From Rubripirellula amarantea (GTDB lineage Bacteria; Planctomycetota; Planctomycetia; Pirellulales; Pirellulaceae): a stretch of 64,000 bases of DNA. Position numbers and translations under genes: made by a program. Shown in pieces: positions 51,572 to 59,672 of the stretch. The stretch spans positions 1,116,001-1,180,000 of the forward strand of contig NZ_SJPI01000001.1 in NCBI RefSeq assembly GCF_007859865.1, in the 5' to 3' direction. The notes under the pieces are model-generated. The model saw only the letters and a program-made list of their open reading frames with translations, searched no databases and was not told the origin of the DNA. Position 1 is the first letter of the stretch. Each line of letters opens with the position of its first letter.

Positions 51572-53632
51572 TTACATCCAATGCGAACCTTCTTCTTCGG
51601 GGACCTCGTCAGCATCCAGGAATGCCAAATGATCCTTGTCGAAGAAGCGATCCAGCAAAAACCGAATTGGGACCAATAGAGCAATGAAAACCGGGAACAG
51701 AATCCGCAACGGTTGATAAGGTGCGACATTCACCAGGCAAAGTACCACTAGGCAAACAAACTGAATCATCGTGAAAAGATTGATCGTTCGCGTCGGCACC
51801 CGACGCGTGTAGTGATTGATGGGATACAACTTTGAATCCATCAATAAAAAACCGATGCGTTCGATGAACTGAATGCCACGAAGGGAAACGAATCCCATGA
51901 ACAGGAAAATACCGTAAAGCGTAGCCATGGGAACGTATTCAAGCAGGGGCAACACTAGCAACGTTCCACCGATCAAAACATGGATCGCAATTCCCGTTAC
52001 GCGGTTTTCTGCGACGTGAATGATTTCCTCTCGTCGCTGGCTCTTACTAACGACTTCTTGGAACGTTGACAACGCTCGCACGTGGGCCAGAGACCGCACC
52101 GTTGCCGCCACCATCCAAGGCCAACCAAATAGGCTTGAAAGTCCTATTAGCCCACCGACAACCGCCAAATCCAAATGATAGGCTTCGCCTTTGACAAGCT
52201 TATTCTCGTGGCTGTTGACCAACCTCGCCGTGATATTTTGTGACAAGAACACCAGCACGGTTGCAAGAGCTGCCGGTCCCGCGGCGGCAAACTTGATCCA
52301 AACCGGTACGCTCCAAAGATCAACCACCCACGAACTTCGTGATGCAGCATCTGCTGACCCACTTACCTTTAGTGTTTCAAGCGTGTCGATGCCTCCCAGC
52401 GACCAAGCCACATAGATCATCGCACAAAGAGCAATCGAAGGCCCAAAGTCTGCTAAGAACTCTCGAATCCACGGAAGCAGGTACTTACTGTTGCGAAATC
52501 CCGCCAGAGTCATGGCGATGTAGAACGTGCCGACTGCTAACACCAAAGCTAACAATGCTTTCTCGTGCGAACCGCCCTGCTCCACGTCGCTGGCATGAAA
52601 TTCAACCAACAAAGCTTCAACTGCTTTGTAGATGAAAATTAACGACATCAATGCGGAAAAAATTTCATCGGTAAACCGCGTGAAGTACTTCATCAGGTTG
52701 CTAGCGCCGGTGACCGCCAACAAGACCGTCATCAAGGACGTCCACAATCCCACCCAACCATAGACGCCGAGGAACTGATCGGCGTAGCCCAAGTCCTTGC
52801 AAAGTTGAAACAGAATGATGGTGAAAATCAACAACGGTCCTATCCCGCCCAAAATGATCAGCGGGCTACCGGCGAATAAGGCGTAAAGCAGTCCACAAAC
52901 CGAAGTCGCCAATAACATCTCGGGTGCGCCAATCGCACCGCCTGTTTCAAGCCCCATGAAGCCACCAAACGTGACCGCGGGCGCTAAACAGGCAAAGAAC
53001 ATGAACACGATTGAGGCAACTGACTTTGCTCGAAACCCTGATTTGAAATCATCAATGTAGTGAGGCAAACGACGTCGTATGTCCGCCATCAAGCCGGCGA
53101 AAAGTTTCGGCGGTGCCTGCAGCCCTTCGCTGACTTTGCGAGGTTTCGGCGCGGTGGCCAGAACATTTCGGTTGACGTGCCGTTCCATGGCATCGAGCAC
53201 GTCTTGCTGAGTCTTTGCGTAGGTTGTTTCAAAGTGAAAAACGTTGTCCGACATCAGTCGAGCTATCGTGGACAACGAATCGAGATGCTGAGTCGTTTTC
53301 GATCGATCGCCGATCATCACAAACACGTACCGCGTTGCGATGCCATCGGGTGCGCCCAAATTGACGGCTCGCTTCAATCGAATGAAAACCATAGCCGGAG
53401 CTTCGATGGCATCATCGTAGAAGTGAGGAACCGCGCAGGCGTGACCGATCACGGTAGGAACCGCACGCTCTCGCTCTAGGATGCCGTCAACGACCGGATT
53501 GCGAAGTTTCTCGGTCAGCCGGCCTGTTTGGACGAGGAAGTCAACCGCCTGCGAGATAATTTCACGCATGTCTCCGGCTTCGAGGTTGAGTAAGCAGCTA
53601 CCTTCGGCGATGGATTGAAAGAGAAATTTCAC
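51572..53632 (-). CDS. PTS EIIA-like domain fused to SLC4 (Band 3-type) bicarbonate/anion transporter
   Basis: 686 residues from GTG 53632. Residues 1-155 form a type-2 PTS EIIA-like domain with the phosphorylatable His equivalent at His70 (GHACAVPH) and the family tail HLDSLSTIARLMSDN...DVLDAME. From about 180 to the end is a full SLC4/HCO3_cotransp membrane domain with 12-14 helices. Matches to Band 3 include TFGGFMGLETGGAIG (221-235), GSPLIILGGIGPLLIF (255-270), RFTDEIFSALMSLIFIY (319-335), YHLDL (485-489), PWMVAATVRSLAHVRAL (505-521; Arg513) and YGIFLFMGFVSLRGIQ (573-588). Ser464 occupies a membrane site that is acidic in remembered SLC4 sequences. Likely bicarbonate or other anion transport in the inner membrane; ion unknown. 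Neighbours are kdsB and an epimerase. Confidence 0.93.
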   Translation of the reverse strand: MKFLFQSIAEGSCLLNLEAGDMREIISQAVDFLVQTGRLTEKLRNPVVDGILERERAVPTVIGHACAVPHFYDDAIEAPAMVFIRLKRAVNLGAPDGIATRYVFVMIGDRSKTTQHLDSLSTIARLMSDNVFHFETTYAKTQQDVLDAMERHVNRNVLATAPKPRKVSEGLQAPPKLFAGLMADIRRRLPHYIDDFKSGFRAKSVASIVFMFFACLAPAVTFGGFMGLETGGAIGAPEMLLATSVCGLLYALFAGSPLIILGGIGPLLIFTIILFQLCKDLGYADQFLGVYGWVGLWTSLMTVLLAVTGASNLMKYFTRFTDEIFSALMSLIFIYKAVEALLVEFHASDVEQGGSHEKALLALVLAVGTFYIAMTLAGFRNSKYLLPWIREFLADFGPSIALCAMIYVAWSLGGIDTLETLKVSGSADAASRSSWVVDLWSVPVWIKFAAAGPAALATVLVFLSQNITARLVNSHENKLVKGEAYHLDLAVVGGLIGLSSLFGWPWMVAATVRSLAHVRALSTFQEVVSKSQRREEIIHVAENRVTGIAIHVLIGGTLLVLPLLEYVPMATLYGIFLFMGFVSLRGIQFIERIGFLLMDSKLYPINHYTRRVPTRTINLFTMIQFVCLVVLCLVNVAPYQPLRILFPVFIALLVPIRFLLDRFFDKDHLAFLDADEVPEEEGSHWM

Positions 53633-53744
53633 GACGAGAATTCAAAGCCGAATCGAGGAAGCAAACTCAAACAGTGCGGTCAGTGGGGCCCAGTATGACC
53701 CAGACAGAGACGCCTGTGCAGGTTGGCTTCGTCGGATGCTTCCC

Positions 53745-54665
53745 TCAGTGCTGTCTCGAATGTTGAATCGCTTTGATCAGATCAGCGATAGTCGCCCGCA
53801 ATAGCTTGGTGTGGCCGAAATCAAACCCCAGTCCTTCTAATTTGTCCGTATTCATGGGGTTTCCAGCTTGTTTGGGATCTCCTTCGATCTCAGATTTCGA
53901 CCCGGTGATCTCTTTCGCGATCGTCGCCACTTCATAATGACTGATGAAGCGATCACACGTATTGAACGTTTCGCCTTTCACATTTTGATCTGTTGTTGCG
54001 CATAACCACGCAGCCTTAGCAACGTCGTGAGCATGAACCATCTTGCCGCCCCCGGTCGGCTTGACCGTTTTGCCATCCACCACATCGCTGACCAATTCAA
54101 ACCACTTTGATTTCGAAATGGGATCGGTGACCCCGTAGATAGATGTGGGACGCACGGTGCATGCGTCAAGCCTGCCTGACCATCCGTAGGCGTGAATCAT
54201 GGATTCGACCGATGACTTATAGGCCCCATAGATGGACGCTGGCCAATGCGGATGCGTTTCGTCGAGTACTCGATCAGGTGCCACTCGTTCGTGAACCGCC
54301 CCCGATGAAATGAAGACGAATCGGTTCACTTCGTGCTGCGATGCCGCCTCTAACAGACGCATCGAGCCTGTCACATTCACATCGAAATACTCAATCGGGT
54401 CGCCTTCGGATCCGATGAACGAATCGCCATCACGAAAGACAGCAGCGTGAATCAAGACATCGGATCGACGAGCTAGTTCGTCACTCGCCTGTTGGTCCCC
54501 CAAACGTCCTCGAATCCAGGTGATGTCTGCGTTAGCTGCTTTGCCCTTGAGTTTCACAGTGTCGGGGTCACGTGACCAAGCCACGATGGAGTGCCCCTGG
54601 GCCGCAAACGTTTCGATCAGGTGATGTCCAAGAAATCCGGTTGCCCCGGTTATGCCAATATTCAC
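53745..54665 (-). CDS. NAD-dependent epimerase/dehydratase family protein
   Basis: About 306 residues from GTG 54665, chosen because GGAG lies 10 bases upstream and the Rossmann strand (VNIGITGATGFLGHHLI) then starts directly; the frame itself runs to 54791. An extended SDR: TGATGFLG cofactor motif, HAAVFRDG near residue 85, ISSGAVHE near 122, then Y147-G-A-Y150-K-S-S with an offset YxxxK-like pattern, and RPTSIYG near 172. It lacks a cleanly spaced YxxxK (SIYGAYKSS), so activity needs care. A role in sugar-nucleotide or other metabolite modification is likely. It lies 112 bases ahead of the EIIA-SLC4 gene on the same strand and is divergent from the GMC gene. Confidence 0.82.
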   Translation of the reverse strand: MNIGITGATGFLGHHLIETFAAQGHSIVAWSRDPDTVKLKGKAANADITWIRGRLGDQQASDELARRSDVLIHAAVFRDGDSFIGSEGDPIEYFDVNVTGSMRLLEAASQHEVNRFVFISSGAVHERVAPDRVLDETHPHWPASIYGAYKSSVESMIHAYGWSGRLDACTVRPTSIYGVTDPISKSKWFELVSDVVDGKTVKPTGGGKMVHAHDVAKAAWLCATTDQNVKGETFNTCDRFISHYEVATIAKEITGSKSEIEGDPKQAGNPMNTDKLEGLGFDFGHTKLLRATIADLIKAIQHSRQH

Positions 54666-54796
54666 TTCTCGTTTAGCTCCGTCGATGTTACCAATCACAT
54701 CGTTGGTGTAGTGGACGCTGCAGGAAAGCCGAACTTTATCTTGTCGACAAACCATGTAGCTTTGCTTTTTCCTTGACCGACGCCAAGTCACCTTTC

Positions 54797-56725
54797 ATGC
54801 CGCAGCCTAACCGAAGACAAGCGATCAAGGTGGCCACTGCGTCAATCGCAGGTGCGTCGGCGGCAGGCGCTGGCAAAAAAGCGTTGGCTGACTTATCTGC
54901 CATTCGATCACTTCCGGTCATTACCGGCCGCGCGGTTTCTTACCAGAGCGAGCACAAAAAGCGGGCAATCGCCGACTACGTTGCCAATATGAAACCGCTC
55001 GGTGGTTCGTTGTCACGCCATGGTCGGCATCTGCTTGACCCTCGAACGCATCAGTCCGCAAGTCGAACAGACGGCCGTTTCGATTTTGATATTTTGATCA
55101 TCGGATCCGGCTACGGTGCCTCGATCTGCGCGGCTCGGTTGTCGATGGCGAAACACCCTACCACACGCCTTGCTGTGATCGAGCGAGGTCGAGAGTGGAT
55201 TCCGGGAACATTCGGCGATACGTTCCGCAAGACCAGCGCCGAATCTCGCTTTCAAATGCTGGGTCCCAACAAAAACTCCGTCGACAATCCGGTGGGTTTG
55301 ATCAATGCGATGCAAAACGACGAAGTCAACGTGCTTTCGGGCAACGGCCTCGGCGGGTCTTCGTTGATCAACGCAAGCGTAGCGATCCGTCCCGAAGCTG
55401 CTTGCTTTGATCAAACTCATTGGCCAACCGTGCTTCGCGACCCCGCAACGCTTGACTCGTACTATAACCGTGCCGCTTGGGAATTAGGTGCTGAGTACGA
55501 AGCCACCGATGCTAGCCCCAAAGCGACCTCGCAACGACTAGCGGCTAAGAACTTGGCTTGCCAAGGGGCTCGCTGTGAACCGGCCACCCTTGCGATCACT
55601 CGCGGCGCGAGAGGCGAATCGGTACTGAACCGCCAAGGACTTCGACAACGCGCTTGCATCGATTGCGGCGACTGTTGTGCAGGCTGTAACGTCGGTGCGA
55701 AAAACACTCTTGCGATGAACTACTTGCCGATGGCGAAGCGTCACGGCGCCGAGATCTACACGCACACGGAAGTGGAGCGTGTCGAAAAACTTGCCGAAGG
55801 TGGGTACCGAGTTCATTTCAAGAACTACCTACCGCAAAAGGGCTTGCTCGGACGCGACCATGGATTCAAGACGGTTTGCGGATCGGTCACCAGTCGTGTT
55901 GTGATCGTCGGTGCAGGAAGCATCGGTAGCAACGAGATATTGCTTCGCAGCCGCGGATGCGGAATGGAACTTTCTGAACGAGTAGGTCAACGCTGGACGA
56001 TGAACGGCGATGCGTTGGGGTTCGTTCGCAAGAGCAAGTACCTGACCAACATTGCTGGATATAGCGCGTACGATCAACAGGGGTGCAGCGGAAACCCTTG
56101 CCCCGTCGGCCCCACCATTCAAACCAACTTGACGTTCCCCAATCGCCCTCGGCTAGCCGATCGGGTGTTAATCCAAGATGGTAGTGTCAGCCGTGCTTAT
56201 GCCAATATCCTTGGTGGGCTGATGCGCGACATGGACTTTGATCAAACGTTAGTCATGCTGGGAATGGGGCATGATGGATCCGATGGGCGAATCGTGCTGC
56301 GTGAAGACGGTCTTGGTTCCGTGAAATGGCCGGGGATCAAAGACAGCCCGTATCGAAAATTGATTCGCAGTGAGTTCAAGAAAGTCGCCGAAGCACACGG
56401 TGGTCAGTACAAGTACTTGAAGCTCTTTGGCGACAACTTCATCACCGTTCACCCACTCGGTGGTTGCGCGATGTCAGATGATCCCACGCAAGGGGTCGTG
56501 GATGATTGTGGACGCGTGTTCGATGCGCAAGTGGTTGAATCATTCCAGCACCGAAATGGAAGAGTCCAATGGGCCGCTCATGTCCACGCCGGGCTGTATG
56601 TTGCTGACGGCTCAGTCATTCCGACTTCCATCGGCTGCAATCCGCTGTTAACGATTTCCGCTCTTTCAGAACGCATTGCTGATGGAATTGTTAGCGAACC
56701 GAATCTCGCGGATCTCTTTCGCTAG
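54797..56725 (+). CDS. GMC-family FAD oxidoreductase (cholesterol-oxidase-like) with Cys-rich motif
   Basis: About 642 residues from ATG 54797; a TTG at 54773 is the only alternative upstream. The N-terminus, NRRQAIKVATASIAGASA, looks like a Tat-type signal. The FAD Rossmann motif IIGSGYGAS is near residue 100. NGLGGSSLINASVA near 190 is the GMC flavin loop. A five-Cys cluster, C287-IDC290-GDC293C294-AGC297, followed by GAKNTLAMNYL, fits a CxxCxxCx3C iron-sulfur pattern; similar clusters occur in ChoD-type relatives. The catalytic His is in VHPLGGCAM near 555 and the Asn pair in GCNPLLTIS near 615. It probably oxidises a sterol-like or hydrophobic alcohol, perhaps exported. Substrate unproven. 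Confidence 0.88.
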   Translation: MPQPNRRQAIKVATASIAGASAAGAGKKALADLSAIRSLPVITGRAVSYQSEHKKRAIADYVANMKPLGGSLSRHGRHLLDPRTHQSASRTDGRFDFDILIIGSGYGASICAARLSMAKHPTTRLAVIERGREWIPGTFGDTFRKTSAESRFQMLGPNKNSVDNPVGLINAMQNDEVNVLSGNGLGGSSLINASVAIRPEAACFDQTHWPTVLRDPATLDSYYNRAAWELGAEYEATDASPKATSQRLAAKNLACQGARCEPATLAITRGARGESVLNRQGLRQRACIDCGDCCAGCNVGAKNTLAMNYLPMAKRHGAEIYTHTEVERVEKLAEGGYRVHFKNYLPQKGLLGRDHGFKTVCGSVTSRVVIVGAGSIGSNEILLRSRGCGMELSERVGQRWTMNGDALGFVRKSKYLTNIAGYSAYDQQGCSGNPCPVGPTIQTNLTFPNRPRLADRVLIQDGSVSRAYANILGGLMRDMDFDQTLVMLGMGHDGSDGRIVLREDGLGSVKWPGIKDSPYRKLIRSEFKKVAEAHGGQYKYLKLFGDNFITVHPLGGCAMSDDPTQGVVDDCGRVFDAQVVESFQHRNGRVQWAAHVHAGLYVADGSVIPTSIGCNPLLTISALSERIADGIVSEPNLADLFR

Positions 56726-56737
56726 TTCAACAAGCTG

Positions 56738-57316
56738 TTAGAGATCGACCAAGATAGACTCGACGAGATTTGCCGCCGACATTTCATCTTCGTCACCATC
56801 GCTCGATGAACTGTCGTCAAAGAGTCGCCCGGCGGTTGTACCTTTGTTGAGTTCGTGCTTAAGTTCCCGGTTGGCTTTCCGCAATTCCAAGACTTCTTCT
56901 CGGATCAAGTTGAATCGGCTCGCCAAGTCAGTCCAAGTGTCACCTTCACGAAACTTCAATGGTCTTTCGCTTTTATTGTCGATCAGACGTTGCATTTCGC
57001 GACGCAAGCTAAACACGGGACCAGCAAAGCGATTGGTGACCTTCAGCATGTCGTAGATCACCAGCGGTGCCAGCAGGATCAAACCCGGCGCCCAGTAGAT
57101 TGCCTCGTCCAAACAAAGGGTCAAAGAGTCTGAGATTGACCGATCGGGATCGGACATGCATGTCGCAAACACCGCGATGACAACGAAGTAGATTGTGCAA
57201 GCGGTACTGTAGAGAGCGGCTCGGCGAACCAGCACACCTTGCACTTGTGGATCCACAAACAATTGCTGCCGGACAAATCCTGCTTTGGAGGCGTTTGGTT
57301 GAGCAGAGTTGGACAT
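56738..57316 (-). CDS. Two-helix membrane protein with HAMP-like/coiled-coil C-terminus
   Basis: 192 residues. Two membrane helices lie at about 33-55 (AALYSTACTIYFVVIAVFATC) and 75-93 (APGLILLAPLVIYDML). A cytoplasmic helical region follows (SLRREMQRLIDNKSERPLKFREGDTW), matching the layout of HAMP-like linkers: RFxDxW/EGDTWxDLASRFN then a coiled coil, EEVLELRKANRELKHELNKG. The tail is acidic (DDSSSSDGDEDEMS). No output domain is present, so it is not a full chemoreceptor or kinase. It lies 57 bases after the Flp pilin gene on the same strand. I do not recognise a named family; a partner-binding role is a guess. Confidence 0.8.
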   Translation of the reverse strand: MSNSAQPNASKAGFVRQQLFVDPQVQGVLVRRAALYSTACTIYFVVIAVFATCMSDPDRSISDSLTLCLDEAIYWAPGLILLAPLVIYDMLKVTNRFAGPVFSLRREMQRLIDNKSERPLKFREGDTWTDLASRFNLIREEVLELRKANRELKHELNKGTTAGRLFDDSSSSDGDEDEMSAANLVESILVDL

Positions 57317-57373
57317 GAATTCGAATCCCCCGTTTGTTCAATTGTCGCGGATCCGCGCGTCGCGACGGTGCCG

Positions 57374-57568
57374 CTAATTCGAGAAAGCGTTTGCGATGGC
57401 GTCCGATGATTTGTCAAAGCTCTCTTTGGTAGCGAGCGATAGTGTCAGGACCGAGCCGATGACCGCCAACAAAATGAGTGCCATCATCACCGCATATTCA
57501 ACCGATGTCGTGCCATCTTCCTCGGAAAGAAGGGCTTGGATCGGCAGGATGAATGCTTTTTTTAACAT
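57374..57568 (-). CDS. Flp-family pilin (orphan)
   Basis: 64 residues: a short basic leader, a Glu/Asp-rich cleavage region (SEEDGTTSVEYAVMMALILLAVIG) and a hydrophobic pilin helix. TTSVEYA is the typical Flp prepilin N-terminus after the G/T cleavage site, with the conserved Glu-Tyr pair. Flp pilins form thin adhesion pili assembled by Tad machinery, none of which (CpaF, TadB/C, RcpA, prepilin peptidase) is in this window. It lies just upstream of the two-helix membrane protein. Family is clear; whether it is used in a pilus is unknown. Confidence 0.92.
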   Translation of the reverse strand: MLKKAFILPIQALLSEEDGTTSVEYAVMMALILLAVIGSVLTLSLATKESFDKSSDAIANAFSN

Positions 57569-57883
57569 GGTGATTTGGCCAACGAGCTACCAAGGATCAG
57601 AACGCAGAGAGAAAGGTGGCAACGCCGGCAGGTCACCATGAACTCGCTTATCAAAAGCTAGGGCGCGATTGTCTTCAATGAGCCTTGTTGGCAACCCTGT
57701 TCGGTAAAGATTGGGGATCAGAGTGTGAATTTGCGGGTTTTAACCGTTGTAACGGACCTTCCGAGCGAACCTTCGCCTGCTAATCTATGTAGTCACAGGT
57801 GGCCCCATTTGCGGCCGCCGTTGTGAATGCACGTCCACCGGCAGATTCCTCCATTCATCCCCCTTATTGGTTGCCCCGTTAGT
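57569..57883. other. Divergent intergenic region, flp / ABC permease
   Basis: About 315 bases between divergent genes. It must hold both promoters; no clear consensus or hairpin was found. The permease frame can extend back to an ATG at 57827. Confidence 0.4.
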
Positions 57884-59656
57884 ATGCTCGGACCAATCTT
57901 TCTTCGCGAAGCAGCGGTGGTCCCCAAACGCCCCAAAACTTACCTGGGACGTGGCATCTACGTGTTGGCGATGTTCATGCTATTGTGCACTGGCTATCTC
58001 GTGCTCGATGGCTCACGAACCCTTTCCACAAGTTCAGATTCTGCCCGATTTGGCGGCTGGATGTTCACGCTGCTTGCCCCGCTTCAATTGCTGGTCCTAA
58101 CGAGTCTTGCGGCAGTGGGTTCGGCCAGTAGCGTTGCCCAGGAAAAAGACCGCCGAACATTGATCCTGTTGTTGCTCACGCGGTTAACCGGCTTCGAAAT
58201 TGTCGGCGGAAAATTGGCCGCGACGCTCCTTGCGCCACTGGCAATGCTCGCGTGTGGCTTACCCCTGTTTCTTTGCCTGCCGTTCCTTGGTGGCGTGTCA
58301 CCTTCCCAAGTCTTCGGTGTTTTTGCAGTGACAGCCGCATCGATCTTGCTTGCCGGGACGGTGGGAACAGTGGTTGGCATGTGGCGAGAAAAGACGTTCC
58401 AAGCAATTGCGTTAACTGTTTTGTTTCTGTTGATGTACGTTGGCTTGGGGGAACTGATCGTCGACAATATTGCGGGCATGCCCGAAGTCGTTCAGCTTTC
58501 ACTTAGTCCACTGCGAGCGCTTGCCGCAGCGGCATCACCGATGGCCGCTTTGTCGCCAGTCACAGCGGCTGGCATCACTTCGTTTGTGATCGTGACGTTG
58601 GTGGTTTCGATTGCTTTACTAATACTGGGCGTTTTCAAAGTTCGAGTGTGGAACCCATCTCGCGAAGTTCGCTTCAAGGCTCCCGAGCCAGAATCCTCTG
58701 CGGAACTGGAAACCGAACGTGAGGTTGCGAGTTGGAAGGTTCGGGAACCGCGACGGGTTTGGAATAATCCCATCTTGTGGCGAGAGATTAGAACCTGGGC
58801 CTACGGTCGCAAAGTGATCTTCATTCGCGTTGCCTTCGCGTGCCTATTTGCGTTGATTGCCGGAGTCATCTTCACCCAGATCCAAAGTGGTGATGCTCTC
58901 GAACGAGCAGGTCGAATTGGGCGGGCGATTCCATCGGTGACGATTCCCTTGACGGTATTGGGAGTCATCAGTTTGGTGCTTGTGAACGCATTGGCGGTCA
59001 ATGCGGTCACCGGCGAACGAGATGGATTGGCGTTGGACCTACTGTTAGTCACTGACTTAAGTCCGGCGGAGTTCGTTTTTGGGAAGCTCTTGGGCGTGCT
59101 TTATGTAGCCAAAGAAATGATTGTGTTACCACTGTTACTGGTCGTTTATCTTGCAATTTCCGATGTGGTCACAGTCGAGAATGCGTGTTACCTAATCTTG
59201 GGCGGCATGCTGCTGTACTTCTTCGTTGCAATGTTAGGCGTTCATTCGGGGCTAAATCATGTGGCGGGTCGAACAGCGACATTAGCCAGCCTTGGTACAG
59301 TGTTCTTCTTGTGCGTCGGGATTGCGATTTGCATGACGATCATGGTCAGCTTTCGCGGAGCCTTCCAATTGCAACTAGCGCCTTTCCTGGTCATGATCCT
59401 TGGTGGTGGAGCTGCTTTGTTCGCATCACTGGGTTGGCGAAACCCATCGTCAGCGATTTTTCTCGCTTCGTTTAGTTTGCCGCTCGTAACTTTCTACGCC
59501 ATCACGCAGTTTCTATTGCAAACCGATCACTTGTATGTCTTTTTTGCGATTACCGTCGGCTATGTCTTCACCACGGCGGCAATGATGATCCCTGCGTTAA
59601 GCGAGTTCGACGTCTCACTTGAACGCGACCGCGGTGCCGCCGGAGACAGCGCTTAA
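57884..59656 (+). CDS. ABC-2-type transporter permease protein
   Basis: About 590 residues from ATG 57884 (MLGPIFLREA, the usual opening of planctomycete ABC-2 permeases); the frame extends to ATG 57827. About twelve hydrophobic helices arranged as two similar halves of six, each starting with a R-E-containing amphipathic stretch (GPIFLREA; NPILWREIRTWAYGRK near residue 300). The first half contains ALGSASSVAQEKDRRTLILLL-like sequence typical of ABC-2 families (EKDRRTLILLLLTRL near 110); the second has ERDGLALDLLLVTDLSP near 394. Both match the NatB/GldF-type E-x-G/R-T-L-x2-L-L pattern. No ATPase gene is adjacent, so its partner is encoded elsewhere. Substrate unknown. Confidence 0.85.
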   Translation: MLGPIFLREAAVVPKRPKTYLGRGIYVLAMFMLLCTGYLVLDGSRTLSTSSDSARFGGWMFTLLAPLQLLVLTSLAAVGSASSVAQEKDRRTLILLLLTRLTGFEIVGGKLAATLLAPLAMLACGLPLFLCLPFLGGVSPSQVFGVFAVTAASILLAGTVGTVVGMWREKTFQAIALTVLFLLMYVGLGELIVDNIAGMPEVVQLSLSPLRALAAAASPMAALSPVTAAGITSFVIVTLVVSIALLILGVFKVRVWNPSREVRFKAPEPESSAELETEREVASWKVREPRRVWNNPILWREIRTWAYGRKVIFIRVAFACLFALIAGVIFTQIQSGDALERAGRIGRAIPSVTIPLTVLGVISLVLVNALAVNAVTGERDGLALDLLLVTDLSPAEFVFGKLLGVLYVAKEMIVLPLLLVVYLAISDVVTVENACYLILGGMLLYFFVAMLGVHSGLNHVAGRTATLASLGTVFFLCVGIAICMTIMVSFRGAFQLQLAPFLVMILGGGAALFASLGWRNPSSAIFLASFSLPLVTFYAITQFLLQTDHLYVFFAITVGYVFTTAAMMIPALSEFDVSLERDRGAAGDSA

Positions 59657-59672
59657 ACCAGCGTTTGAAGGA

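Noticed and set aside
57340-57373. A CGCGGATCCGCG palindrome considered as a terminator after the pilin gene.
   Set aside because: It has no T-run in the transcribed direction and lies in GC-rich spacer; not strong enough to call.
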